A stretch of 64,000 bases of DNA. Source: Pedobacter sandarakinus (lineage in GTDB: Bacteria; Bacteroidota; Bacteroidia; Sphingobacteriales; Sphingobacteriaceae). Of the stretch, positions 1 to 8,865 are shown in pieces. The notes beneath the pieces are model-generated. The model was given only the letters and a program-made list of their open reading frames with translations, was not told where the DNA came from and made no database searches. Where the stretch lies: NCBI RefSeq assembly GCF_026240095.1, contig NZ_JAPIVG010000002.1:1-64000 (forward strand), given 5' to 3'. The position numbers and the translations under genes are program-made. Each line of letters begins with the position of its first letter. The first letter of the stretch is position 1.

Positions 1-1
1 C

Positions 2-436
2 ACTTACATCGACATCGATCGGTATGCATTTATTCCACAGCCCAAGCCACACTATTACCTTACTGCAGGCGCACTTTTTCCACTGTCAGAAGATTTTGGT
101 ATCAAACCATCGTTTTTGTTGAAAGACGATAGGGGTGGTCCCACCAGTTTAGACCTGAATGCATTCCTGCTTATCAAAGATTACCTATGGGTTGGAGGTT
201 CTTACCGAACAGGTGTTAAGCTTTACGATAAGAGCTACCTGCAACGAGATCTTACACCGAGAAATTCTGCGGTGGCGGCGCTACAGATTTTTCCATCGCA
301 GCAGCTACGAATTGGTTATGGTTACGATTTTTCCATCGGCCCGTTACAAGGTTACAGCGGCGGTACACACGAAATATCAATTGCTTATTCTTTCTTCAGA
401 CCGAATGTTAGGATAGCAACGCCGAGGTATTTTTAA
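2..436 (+). CDS. PorP/SprF family type IX secretion membrane protein (3' part)
   Basis: The frame is open from base 2, so the gene begins outside the window; only the last 144 codons are present. The visible part has the alternating hydrophobic pattern of an outer-membrane beta barrel and PorP/SprF-like phrases: HYYLTAG near the left edge, FLLKDDRGGPTSLDLNAFL, a WVGGSYR strand and a final AYSFF strand. PorP/SprF proteins are outer-membrane components tied to type IX secretion and gliding in Bacteroidetes. The next gene, 43 bp downstream, has the PorE domain order, and the two are commonly paired. Family call is firm; whether this paralogue serves secretion or another surface task cannot be told. 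Confidence 0.85.
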   Translation, partial: TYIDIDRYAFIPQPKPHYYLTAGALFPLSEDFGIKPSFLLKDDRGGPTSLDLNAFLLIKDYLWVGGSYRTGVKLYDKSYLQRDLTPRNSAVAALQIFPSQQLRIGYGYDFSIGPLQGYSGGTHEISIAYSFFRPNVRIATPRYF

Positions 437-479
437 ATCTCAAATTTTTAAGTATTTTACGCCGTTAACCAAACAAACA

Positions 480-2438
480 ATGAATAAGATTTTACAAGGC
501 ACATTTCTGCTCTTCTACTGCCTTCTTGCGCCAAATTTCGCACTTAAAGCGCAATATGTAATCAAAGAAGCTGATCAGCAGTTTGAATTATTTAACTACA
601 CAAAGGCAATAGATTTGTATGAGCAGGCATACAAAAAGAAAGAAACTTTGCATGCTGCAGAGCGTTTAGCTAATGCCTACGCATTAACCAACAACTACAA
701 GCAGGCAGAAAGTTGGTATGCCATCGCCGTAAAAATGCCAGGCAGTAGCGCAGAAAATATGCTAGGTTACGCAAGGGCTTTGCAAAATAATTCTAAATAC
801 AGCGAAGCAAAAGTGCAATACATCAATTTCATCGACAAGAACAAATCAGTATCAGACAGGCAGCGAAATGCCTGGCTTTCTTCCTGCGATTCTGCGCTGA
901 AATGGATGAAGAACCCCACAAGTATCGAGTTAATCAATCAAAAAGATTTAAATAGTTCGCAGTCAGACTGGGGGGCAGTAAGCTACCAGGGCAATGTGGT
1001 GTTTACTTCAGATAGAACGAATACCGGGATGGAAACCAAAGAAGGTACACCGTTTTTAAAATTTGATGGTGCTAAAATGCCCGATAAAAATATTTATGGA
1101 TGGACAGGGAACGGCTACCTTAAACTCTATATCAAATCTCCAAACGATAGCTTAAAGCTATTCCCCATCCAAACTGGTACACGCTACCATGTTGGCGCAG
1201 CAACATTTACAGCAGATGGCAACACCATGTTTTTTACCATGACGCCAATTCCCGATCGTTTAGAAAAAATCAAAAATAAACCCAGCACGGTTAACATAGA
1301 AATTTACAGCAGCAACAAAGCTGTCGATGGAACGTGGAGTAAACCAATTCCTTTTCCATACAACGATTCCAACCATTACTCTGTTGGCGATCCTTTTATT
1401 TCTGCAGATGGCTCGAGTTTATACTTCGCCTCTAATATGCCGGGCGGTAAAGGCGGTACTGATATCTATGCGTGTATGAAAACAGAGGCCGGAGATTGGG
1501 GAAAGCCAATTAACCTGCAGGAGATTAATACCGAAGGCAATGAAAGAAGCCCCGTGTTCGATGCCCATAATAATTTGTTTTTCGCCAGCGATGGATTTAT
1601 AGGTATGGGTGGCTTAGATGTGTTTCGTGCCCTCAGAATGGGCGATAAAATTGGCCCGGTCGAAAACCTTCGCTATCCTTTTAATTCGCCGCAAGACGAT
1701 TTCGCTTTTAGCTTAAACGAAAAAGGTGGTATCGTGTACTTGTCATCGAACCGGAGCGCCGGTTTAGGTAACGATGATATCTATGTTATCGATCAAAAAG
1801 CAATTTTGGCCTTTAAACTCGAAGGTCGCGTTTACGATAAAAAAGCGAACCAGCCGATACCAGGTGCTTTGGTAACCCTTGCCAAAGTAAGCGGCAACGA
1901 ACTGAAAGCTGAGGCAGACGATAACGGTAACTTTAAATTTAACTTGGCTACCGATGCATCATACCGCCTCACCGGAGAAATGACGGGTTATCGCGCCAGC
2001 GTAGAAGATGTTTCCACTGTAGGCCTAAATCAATCTCAAGTGTTGGTTAAAGACTTGTATCTAGATCCAATCGAACTCAACAAAGGCATCAAGATCGAAA
2101 ATATTTATTACGATTTTGATAAATGGAACATCCGTCCGGATGCTGCCGTTGAGCTAGATAAGTTAGTAAAAATCATGGTCGATAACCCCACCATATGGAT
2201 CGAGCTTGGTTCACACACTGATAGTCGCGGTAAAGATGGTTACAACATGTCTTTATCGCAAAAAAGAGCTGAGTCTGCCGTTCAGTACATCATTTCTCGC
2301 GGAATCGAAAAGAACAGAATTACTGCAAAAGGTTACGGAGAAACACAGCTCCTAAATAACTGTAGCAATGGCGTTAATTGCAGTGAAGCCGATCATCAAC
2401 TCAACAGAAGAACTGAATTTAAGATCGTTAAACAGTAA
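480..2438 (+). CDS. PorE-like OmpA-family protein (TPR, beta-propeller, CRD, OmpA)
   Basis: 652 residues. Residues 1-24 form a signal peptide ending in LKA. About 25-140 is TPR-like helical repeats, about 160-450 is WD40/PD40-type propeller repeats, about 455-535 is a carboxypeptidase-regulatory-like beta sandwich (FKLEGRVYDKKANQPIPGA), and about 550-652 is an OmpA C-terminal domain. The peptidoglycan-binding signature is visible as GSHTDSRG, with D581 and R596 in the expected places. This order matches PorE of the type IX secretion system, thought to anchor the PorP/K/L/M/N complex to peptidoglycan. It follows the PorP/SprF-like gene in what is probably one operon. Bacteroidetes carry several paralogues of this pair, so a role in secretion proper is inferred. 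Confidence 0.88.
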   Translation: MNKILQGTFLLFYCLLAPNFALKAQYVIKEADQQFELFNYTKAIDLYEQAYKKKETLHAAERLANAYALTNNYKQAESWYAIAVKMPGSSAENMLGYARALQNNSKYSEAKVQYINFIDKNKSVSDRQRNAWLSSCDSALKWMKNPTSIELINQKDLNSSQSDWGAVSYQGNVVFTSDRTNTGMETKEGTPFLKFDGAKMPDKNIYGWTGNGYLKLYIKSPNDSLKLFPIQTGTRYHVGAATFTADGNTMFFTMTPIPDRLEKIKNKPSTVNIEIYSSNKAVDGTWSKPIPFPYNDSNHYSVGDPFISADGSSLYFASNMPGGKGGTDIYACMKTEAGDWGKPINLQEINTEGNERSPVFDAHNNLFFASDGFIGMGGLDVFRALRMGDKIGPVENLRYPFNSPQDDFAFSLNEKGGIVYLSSNRSAGLGNDDIYVIDQKAILAFKLEGRVYDKKANQPIPGALVTLAKVSGNELKAEADDNGNFKFNLATDASYRLTGEMTGYRASVEDVSTVGLNQSQVLVKDLYLDPIELNKGIKIENIYYDFDKWNIRPDAAVELDKLVKIMVDNPTIWIELGSHTDSRGKDGYNMSLSQKRAESAVQYIISRGIEKNRITAKGYGETQLLNNCSNGVNCSEADHQLNRRTEFKIVKQ

Positions 2439-2457
2439 ACCAAACCAACTATATTTC

Positions 2458-2491
2458 AAAAGCTTTGATCGTACAGGTCAAGGCTTTTTTT
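2458..2491 (+). terminator. Rho-independent terminator after the PorE-like gene
   Basis: An 11-bp stem (AAAAGCTTTGA pairs with TCAAGGCTTTT, one G-T wobble) with a 9-nt loop runs straight into a T tract. It begins 20 bp past the stop of the OmpA-family gene. Confidence 0.8.
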
Positions 2492-2817
2492 ATATCCTTA
2501 ACTTTTATTTTTGGAAAGCAAATTGCTGCACAGGGGTTACACCCGTCCTGCCCTCCGTTTAATAGTCCTCGGTTCGTACCTCACCTCCGGGCTAACACTC
2601 GGTCAGGTTTAAACACCTCCGTCTAGCTAACCAGGCTACTTTCTCCCTGCCACCGCGTCATCTGAAACTGCAAAAACAATAGCTCCAAGACACAACCAAC
2701 CTTGTTAATCAACAACCAAAATTGTTGGCAAAATGTGGATAAATCTCATCGCATAAGATGATAAAATACTAAATATATTAGTAATTTAGCGCTTGTTGTT
2801 TATTTAATTTTGAAGTT
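2492..2817. other. Gene-free spacer with a C-rich block
   Basis: No credible coding frame. Bases about 2535-2660 are clearly richer in C and G than the surrounding AT-rich spacer, with many CCTCC/CCTGCC runs on the plus strand. I cannot match this block to an RNA gene. Right of it are a small hairpin (TTGTT-aatc-AACAA, 2702-2715) and the promoter region of dinB. Confidence 0.5.
2768..2782 (+). promoter_or_regulatory. Inverted repeat upstream of dinB, possible operator
   Basis: ACTAA-N5-TTAGT lies 36 bp before the GTG start of dinB, within an AT-rich promoter-like stretch. Translesion polymerases are usually under damage control, so a repressor site is plausible. No repressor gene lies nearby, and I do not know a consensus damage box for this group. 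Confidence 0.3.
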
Positions 2818-4119
2818 GTGGAAGAGAAAGAGAAGCACATTATTCACATGGATCAGGATGCCTTTTTTGTATCGGTAGAGTTGCGGAAAAATCCTAAGCT
2901 ATTGGGTAAACCGGTTATTGTGGGTGGTACTGCAGATCGGGGTGTAGTTACTTCTTGTAGTTATGAAGCCAGAAAATTCGGGGTACATGCGGCAATGCCC
3001 GGTAAAATGGCTAAGCAACTTTGCCCGCAGGCCATTTTTGTCCGCGGCAATATGGACGATTATTCCAAAGCCTCCCACGAGATCACTGAAATCATTGCCG
3101 AGCGGGTGCCGCTCTTTGAGAAAGCCAGCATTGATGAACACTATATTGACATGACTGGTATGGACAAATTTTTTGGCTGCATGAAATTTGCTTCAAACCT
3201 AAGGCAAACCATTATCAGGGAAACTGGCTTGCCTATATCGTTTGGTTTATCTGTCAATAAAACGGTTGCAAAAATCGGTACAAACGAGTGTAAGCCAAAT
3301 GGGCAGCTAGAGGTTCCCTATCCACAGGTTAGACCATTTCTAAATCCGTTAGCCGTACATAAAATTCCCGGCGTTGGCGATGCTACTTATAAGAAGCTTA
3401 GTGAAATGGGGGTACGTAAAATACAAACCCTGGCAGAAATTCCAAGAGAGCTGATGTTTAAGATTTTGGGTCAGCATGGCTTATCCTTATGGCAGAAGGC
3501 CAATGGCATCGATCTCGCTCCGGTTGTGCCATACCGCGAGCGGAAGTCCATAGGCACGCAAACCACTTTCGAAAGCGATAGCATGGACATCGAAAAAATG
3601 AAATCCATTTTAAGCGGAATGGTTACAAACTTAACTTACGAACTCAGGAGTCAACAGAAATTAACGGCATGCATTACAGTTACCATTCGTTACTCTAACT
3701 TTGAAACGGTAACACAGCAAGCCAGAATTCCTTACACAGCGCTCGACTCTTTCCTCATTACCAAGGCACAAGATCTATTCAAAAGGCTTTATACCAAGCG
3801 AATGCTATTGCGCTTAATTGGCGTCAGGCTTTCGCATCTGGTAAACGGCTTTGAGCAAATAGGCTTGTATCACACATCAGAACAAGAATATGATTTATAC
3901 CAGGCCATGGATAGGGTGCGGGCAAACTACGGTATAGAATCTGTTGTAAAAGCCTGTATTGTCAATCCGCCCGTAAAGGATGAAAACAATAAAGTGATCA
4001 AATATAATCCACGAAAAAATAAGGTTAAGCCAGTTGATGATGAAGTTGATCCAGAAGTTAGAAAGAAATCCAGAATACGAACATTTATAAATACCGACCA
4101 CGGCAGCAAATTTAACTGA
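2818..4119 (+). CDS. dinB: DNA polymerase IV (Y-family translesion polymerase)
   Basis: 433 residues, GTG start; the next in-frame Met (residue 11) lies inside the catalytic motif, so GTG is preferred. Catalytic residues are visible: D12 in HMDQDAFF, with F16/F17 in the region of the steric gate, and D106-E107 in ASIDEHYID. Helix-hairpin-helix residues follow (HKIPGVGDATYKKL), then a little-finger domain and a basic C-terminal tail. It inserts nucleotides opposite damaged template bases. It lies 108 bp upstream of an error-prone type dnaE on the same strand; such pairs form mutagenic repair modules in many bacteria. No imuA-like or lexA-like gene is in the window. The upstream inverted repeat may be an operator. 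Confidence 0.93.
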   Translation: MEEKEKHIIHMDQDAFFVSVELRKNPKLLGKPVIVGGTADRGVVTSCSYEARKFGVHAAMPGKMAKQLCPQAIFVRGNMDDYSKASHEITEIIAERVPLFEKASIDEHYIDMTGMDKFFGCMKFASNLRQTIIRETGLPISFGLSVNKTVAKIGTNECKPNGQLEVPYPQVRPFLNPLAVHKIPGVGDATYKKLSEMGVRKIQTLAEIPRELMFKILGQHGLSLWQKANGIDLAPVVPYRERKSIGTQTTFESDSMDIEKMKSILSGMVTNLTYELRSQQKLTACITVTIRYSNFETVTQQARIPYTALDSFLITKAQDLFKRLYTKRMLLRLIGVRLSHLVNGFEQIGLYHTSEQEYDLYQAMDRVRANYGIESVVKACIVNPPVKDENNKVIKYNPRKNKVKPVDDEVDPEVRKKSRIRTFINTDHGSKFN

Positions 4120-4227
4120 GGTGGTTATCACCATGAATTGATTCGAGTGGTCTAAGTTATGCAGCCAGGTCTGCTGTCCATGTACATATTTACAATAGGT
4201 GTCAGTCACTAAAAATATAATTGCATA

Positions 4228-7200
4228 ATGTTTCTGAATGTACATTCCTCATACAGTCTAAAATATGGTACGATGGATGTTCCAACCCTCGTATCAACAG
4301 CACGTGCCCTGGGTATTGGGCAAATGGTGCTAACAGATATAAATAATTCAAGTGGGGCCGTAGAATTTATTCGAACCTGTTATCAACAAGGAATTGCTAA
4401 ACCTGCCGATGAAAACCAGAGCGGGAACCTGCCTTACGAAATCAAACCTATCACGGGTATCGAATTTCGTGCGGATGGGGTATTGCTTTATGTGGGCATT
4501 GCCAAGAGTAAAACCGGCATGCGGCTGCTGAACGAATTTTTAAGCACCCACAATATAGATGGCATTCCGTTACCAGTCCTGGCACCACAGCTAAAAGACA
4601 CATTTTTCATCTATCCATTTAGCAGGACTTTTACACGAGAACTAGCCGAAAACGAGTTCGTTGGCATCAGATCTAATCAACTCAATCAACTTTACCAGCA
4701 TCCGCTGATGCCTAATCAAAAGCATAAGCTGGTAGTATGGCATCCTATAACGATTAGTGATAAAGTCGCTTTTCGGATTCATCAATACCTCAGGGCAATA
4801 GCACTAAACACCCTGCTAAGTATGGTTCCTGAGGCTGAAACCTGTAGCCCTAAAGAGTGTTTTATTGGAGAGGAGGAGGTTAAAGAGCAGTTTAAGCATT
4901 ATCCTTTCATTATCGATAACACTCAAACGCTATTGGATGCATGCGATTTAAGTGCTTATTTCGAGCCACATGTGCAATCTAAGAATCGATTTTCTTACAC
5001 AAAGGAAGGTGCAAATTTTGACACACTTTTGCTTCGTCGTATTGCATACAAAGGCCTTGCTTACCGATACGGAAACGATAATGCCACGGCAAGAGCCAGA
5101 ATGGAGAAGGAACTTCGCATCATAACGCTTAAAAAATATTGTGCCTATTTTTTGATAACGTTTGATATTGTTCGCTACGCCATGGGTAAATGTAAGTTTT
5201 ACCATGTAGGCCGGGGTTCTGGTGCCAACAGTATTGTGGCTTACTGTTTGCGCATCACCGATGTAGATCCAATCGATCTTGATCTATATTTTGAGCGATT
5301 CCTTCACGAAAAGAGGACAAGTCCGCCAGATTTCGATATCGATTTCGCCTGGGATGAAAGGGAAACCATCCAGCGTTATATTTTTAACAAATACCCCAGG
5401 TGGCATGTTGCTTTTCTAGGTACAATGAGCACCTTTAAAGATCAGGCAGTAATCAGGGAGATTGGTAAGGTTTTAGGTTTGCCAAAAGATGAAATCGATG
5501 GTTATAGCGATCCATCACGGGCTCATGAGCATGCTCACAGTCGTACTTATCAGCAACTGTTGGCCGTACATCAGCATCTTAAAGATATGCCCAACCAACG
5601 TTCCATCCACGCTGGAGGGATTTTGATATCAGAAGAGCCGCTCACTTATTACACGGCATTAGATCTGCCACCAAAAGGCTTTCCAACGGTGCAGTGGGAT
5701 ATGTATGAGGCCGAATCTATTGGCTATGAAAAATTTGATATTCTTAGTCAACGGGGTATCGGGCATATTCGGGAAGCCGTTCAAATCATCAGGCAGAATA
5801 AAAATGTGAATGTCGATATCCACGATTTTAAGCGTTTCAAAGATGATCCCAATTTGAATGCTATCCTCAAAGCAGGACAACCAATTGGTTGTTTCTATAT
5901 CGAATCGCCAGCAATGAGGCAGTTGCTTAAGAAATTAAACTGCGATAATTACATCACGTTGGTAGCTGCCAGTTCCATCATCCGCCCGGGCGTGGCCAGT
6001 TCCGGGATGATGAAAGCATTTATTGAGCGTTATCATGCCCCGCATCAGGTAGTTTATCTCTGTCCTGAAATGGAGGAGCAGCTTAAAGAAACCTATGGGG
6101 TAATGGTGTATCAAGAAGACGTGATAAAGGTTTGTCACTACTTTGCAGGCCTCGATTTAGCTGATGCGGATGTGTTGCGGAAGGCCATGAGTGGCAAGTA
6201 CCGATCGAAGCTGGCTTTCGAAGAATTGGTGAACAAATTTTTCAGCTCTGCCCGAAAGCAAGGCCATTCCATGGAACTGATTACGGAGGTGTGGCGACAA
6301 ATTTCCTCTTTCGCTGGCTACAGCTTTTCTAAAGCCCACTCGGCATCTTTCGCAGTGGAGAGCTACCAAAGTCTGTTTCTCAAAACATATTACCCCAAAG
6401 AGTTTATGGTGGCAGTTTTGAATAATTATGGTGGTTTTTATAGTCGTTGGGTATATGTTTACGAATTACAAAAGGCGGGTGCCCAGGTGCATTTACCCTG
6501 CGTAAACCACAGCGATGAGGCTGTAAATATCAATGGAAACGATGCCTATCTTGGTTTTATTGGCATCCAAGGGCTGGAAAATAAGTTTATTGGCTTAATT
6601 CCACTAGAGCGAAGGCGCAACGGGCTATACAAAGATTTAGGGTCCTTCGTTAAACGCACACAAATTACGCTAGAGCAAGCAATTTTATTAATTCGCCTTG
6701 GTGCCTTAAGATTTACGGGTAAGGATAAGAAAACGCTGCTCTGGGAAATTTATAACTACCTCGGGCATAAGCAGAAACAACCTAATACCTTAGCGCTTTT
6801 CGAGTCTACACAACGAAGCTATCGACTGCCAGACCTTGATAACTCGGCATTGGAAGATGCTTACGTCGAACTGGAATTATTGGGATATCCTTTAAACTTC
6901 AAGATGTTCGATTTTTTGAAAACGCAGTATCGTGGCGATGTCATGGCTGCAGATCTGCACAAACATGTTGGTAGCAGTGTAAGAATGGTTGGAAATTATG
7001 TCTGTGAAAAAACCGTTAGAACAGTCAAAAACAGCAAGATGTGGTTTGGAACATTTTTAGATGCCAACGGAGATTTTTTTGATACCGTTCATTTTCCAAA
7101 TGCCACCCCGATGTATCCCTTTAAAGGCAAAGGATGCTATCTCATCCTGGGCAAAATTGTAGAAGATTTTGGTTTTCAAAGTGTTGAGGTTTTAAAGTTT

Positions 7201-7242
7201 GCAAAATTAGATATTCAGGTAAACCCGGTTGCTGCTAATTAG
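4228..7242 (+). CDS. Error-prone DNA polymerase III alpha subunit (DnaE2-like)
   Basis: 1004 residues, shorter than a replicative DnaE (about 1160). It begins with a PHP domain (NVHSSYSLKYG) whose first metal His is Asn, so PHP nuclease activity is probably lost. The polymerase core has the GRGSGANS stretch and the catalytic PDFDIDFAW motif with D368 and D370; HAGGILIS and YQEDV follow. A helix-hairpin-helix part and a C-terminal OB-like part complete it. It lies downstream of dinB with no other gene between, which fits a translesion pair rather than the replicative copy. A 14-bp palindrome (CTGCTAATTAGCAG, 7232-7245) spans the stop codon. Confidence 0.9.
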   Translation: MFLNVHSSYSLKYGTMDVPTLVSTARALGIGQMVLTDINNSSGAVEFIRTCYQQGIAKPADENQSGNLPYEIKPITGIEFRADGVLLYVGIAKSKTGMRLLNEFLSTHNIDGIPLPVLAPQLKDTFFIYPFSRTFTRELAENEFVGIRSNQLNQLYQHPLMPNQKHKLVVWHPITISDKVAFRIHQYLRAIALNTLLSMVPEAETCSPKECFIGEEEVKEQFKHYPFIIDNTQTLLDACDLSAYFEPHVQSKNRFSYTKEGANFDTLLLRRIAYKGLAYRYGNDNATARARMEKELRIITLKKYCAYFLITFDIVRYAMGKCKFYHVGRGSGANSIVAYCLRITDVDPIDLDLYFERFLHEKRTSPPDFDIDFAWDERETIQRYIFNKYPRWHVAFLGTMSTFKDQAVIREIGKVLGLPKDEIDGYSDPSRAHEHAHSRTYQQLLAVHQHLKDMPNQRSIHAGGILISEEPLTYYTALDLPPKGFPTVQWDMYEAESIGYEKFDILSQRGIGHIREAVQIIRQNKNVNVDIHDFKRFKDDPNLNAILKAGQPIGCFYIESPAMRQLLKKLNCDNYITLVAASSIIRPGVASSGMMKAFIERYHAPHQVVYLCPEMEEQLKETYGVMVYQEDVIKVCHYFAGLDLADADVLRKAMSGKYRSKLAFEELVNKFFSSARKQGHSMELITEVWRQISSFAGYSFSKAHSASFAVESYQSLFLKTYYPKEFMVAVLNNYGGFYSRWVYVYELQKAGAQVHLPCVNHSDEAVNINGNDAYLGFIGIQGLENKFIGLIPLERRRNGLYKDLGSFVKRTQITLEQAILLIRLGALRFTGKDKKTLLWEIYNYLGHKQKQPNTLALFESTQRSYRLPDLDNSALEDAYVELELLGYPLNFKMFDFLKTQYRGDVMAADLHKHVGSSVRMVGNYVCEKTVRTVKNSKMWFGTFLDANGDFFDTVHFPNATPMYPFKGKGCYLILGKIVEDFGFQSVEVLKFAKLDIQVNPVAAN

Positions 7243-7378
7243 CAGGCGTCTTGACTTTTGAAGATCAATCTAAAAAATGATTGCTTGGCAGAAATGACCA
7301 TAACTGTTCCATAAATAACGATAGGCAATTTAAAGTATTAAACAAAATGTTTAGTTTTGGTTTGCTGGATAGGTACCG

Positions 7379-7468
7379 ATGCTGTTCCAAAAGGAATATA
7401 CTTTCCTGGTGGATGATTCAGACCAGGAGGGAAGTACCATTTATGCGTTATTAACAATTAAGAGTTGA
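7379..7468 (+). CDS. Possible 29-residue leader or small protein
   Basis: ATG at 7379 opens a 29-codon frame (starts MLFQKEYTFLVDDSD, ends ALLTIKS) whose TGA at 7466-7468 shares its last base with the ATG of the next gene. A TAG lies three codons before the ATG, so it is not a longer gene cut short. The one-base stop/start overlap suggests translational coupling. The same DNA can fold into a 12-bp hairpin (7399-7436, with a GGG bulge), so the reading frame could be incidental to an RNA structure. I recognise no family. Confidence 0.35.
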   Translation: MLFQKEYTFLVDDSDQEGSTIYALLTIKS

Positions 7469-7974
7469 TGATTTACCTTCAAGCAGAGATAGAACGTTTT
7501 GATAAAATGGGTGAAAAAACAGGTTGGAGTTATGTTTTTATCCCGGCGGCAGTAGCAGCCCAAATTAAACCTGATTGTAAAGTATCATTCCGGGTAAAAG
7601 GGCTAATGGATCAAACGGAGATCGCTGGAATGGCTACCACGCCAATGGGTGATGGAGACTTCATACTTGCCCTAAAATCAGATCTGCGCAAAAAACTAAA
7701 AAAAGAGGCTGGTCATAAACTTGAACTTTGGTTAGCAGAAGATAAAGACTTTAAAATGGAGCTTCCGGAAGATCTGGAACTTTGTTTAGCTGACGGAGAG
7801 GGATTGTTGCAACGGTTTCTTAAACAACCTAAATCTCACCAGCATTACTTTATCAGGTGGATAAATGAAGCCAAAACAGAAACCACCAGAACCAAGCGGT
7901 TAACCATGACGATTAAAGCGATGGAAGAATTACAGGATTTCGGTACAATGATCAGGGCAAGCAAGCAGAAATAA
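7468..7974 (+). CDS. YdeI/OmpD-associated family protein with DUF1905 domain
   Basis: 168 residues from the ATG at 7468; a TTG just before it is a less likely start. Residues about 1-90 form a DUF1905 beta-barrel-like domain (IERFDKMGEKTGWSYVFIP, then VKGLMDQTEIAG). The end is the YdeI/OmdA helical region, with FLKQPKSHQHYFIRWINEAK and TKRLTMTIKAM. Family members are small cytoplasmic proteins of uncertain role, sometimes linked to resistance to peptides. It stands alone apart from the overlapping mini-ORF upstream and converges with the mannosyltransferase gene. Confidence 0.8.
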   Translation: MIYLQAEIERFDKMGEKTGWSYVFIPAAVAAQIKPDCKVSFRVKGLMDQTEIAGMATTPMGDGDFILALKSDLRKKLKKEAGHKLELWLAEDKDFKMELPEDLELCLADGEGLLQRFLKQPKSHQHYFIRWINEAKTETTRTKRLTMTIKAMEELQDFGTMIRASKQK

Positions 7975-8019
7975 GCAAACGCTGCGGAGCGAACAACTTA
8001 GCTGAATTTTCGTAGGGAG

Positions 8020-8751
8020 TTATTTTCGGTCGTACTTCCGAAACCAGCTGTTAACCTTCATTTGAATCACACCTAAAAAAGCTTCTCTGAAGATACGGGT
8101 GCTCATTTTAGATGTTCCTTCTGTCCTGTCAGTAAAAATAATAGGAACTTCTACAACCTTGAACCCAAATTTTATTGCCGTAAATTTCATTTCAATTTGA
8201 AAGGCATAACCCACAAAGCGGATTTTGTTCAGCGGTATGGTTTCCAAAACCAGTCGGCGGTAACATTTAAAGCCTGCGGTAGCATCCTGGATGTTAATCC
8301 GCGTAATAAAGCGCACATACATCGAAGCGAAGTAAGACATTAGCACCCTACCCATGGGCCAATTCACTACATTAACACCTTTTACATAACGCGAACCTAT
8401 AGCAACATCTGCCCCATTAACACAAGCCATCCGCAGTTTGCTCAGATCGTCAGGATTATGAGAGAAATCGGCATCCATTTCGAAAATAAATTCGTAATCG
8501 CGTTGAAGTGCCCAGTTAAAGCCATAAATGTAAGCCGTTCCCAGTCCTTGTTTCCCAGCACGCTCTTCGATAAAAAGATGACCTGCATACTCTTCCTGTA
8601 GAGCTTTCACGATTCCAGCAGTGCCGTCTGGCGATCCATCGTCAATAATCAACACATGAAAAGGCTGGGTTAAAGAAAATACCTTTCGGATAATCTTTTC
8701 GATATTTTCCTTTTCATTATAGGTAGGTATGATTACTAAACTGTCTGACAC
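8020..8751 (-). CDS. Polyprenol-phosphate mannosyltransferase (GT2)
   Basis: 243 residues. A GT-A fold glycosyltransferase of family 2: IIPTYNEKENI at the N-terminus, IIDDGSPDGT (D37, D38) for nucleotide binding, and the metal-binding MDADFSHNP (D93, D95). The length and the lack of long membrane anchors match the dolichol-phosphate mannose synthase type, which moves mannose from GDP-mannose to a polyprenyl phosphate on the inner membrane face. Sugar specificity is inferred from family resemblance. Single gene with its own upstream region. Confidence 0.87.
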   Translation of the reverse strand: MSDSLVIIPTYNEKENIEKIIRKVFSLTQPFHVLIIDDGSPDGTAGIVKALQEEYAGHLFIEERAGKQGLGTAYIYGFNWALQRDYEFIFEMDADFSHNPDDLSKLRMACVNGADVAIGSRYVKGVNVVNWPMGRVLMSYFASMYVRFITRINIQDATAGFKCYRRLVLETIPLNKIRFVGYAFQIEMKFTAIKFGFKVVEVPIIFTDRTEGTSKMSTRIFREAFLGVIQMKVNSWFRKYDRK

Positions 8752-8815
8752 GTTTTTATCCTGATTAATTTCTGGCTTTAAGTTTCAATGGGCGAAAGTA
8801 AATATTATCTATGAA

Positions 8816-8848
8816 AAAACCCTTATCAGGTCTGTTAATACGGGTTTT
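8816..8848 (-). terminator. Terminator after the distal POT transporter
   Basis: On the minus strand, AAAACCC and GGGTTTT pair around a loop of about 19 nt and run into six T. It starts 18 bp past the stop of the transporter gene that ends at 8866. Confidence 0.6.
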
Positions 8849-8865
8849 AATATTGTCACAATTGC

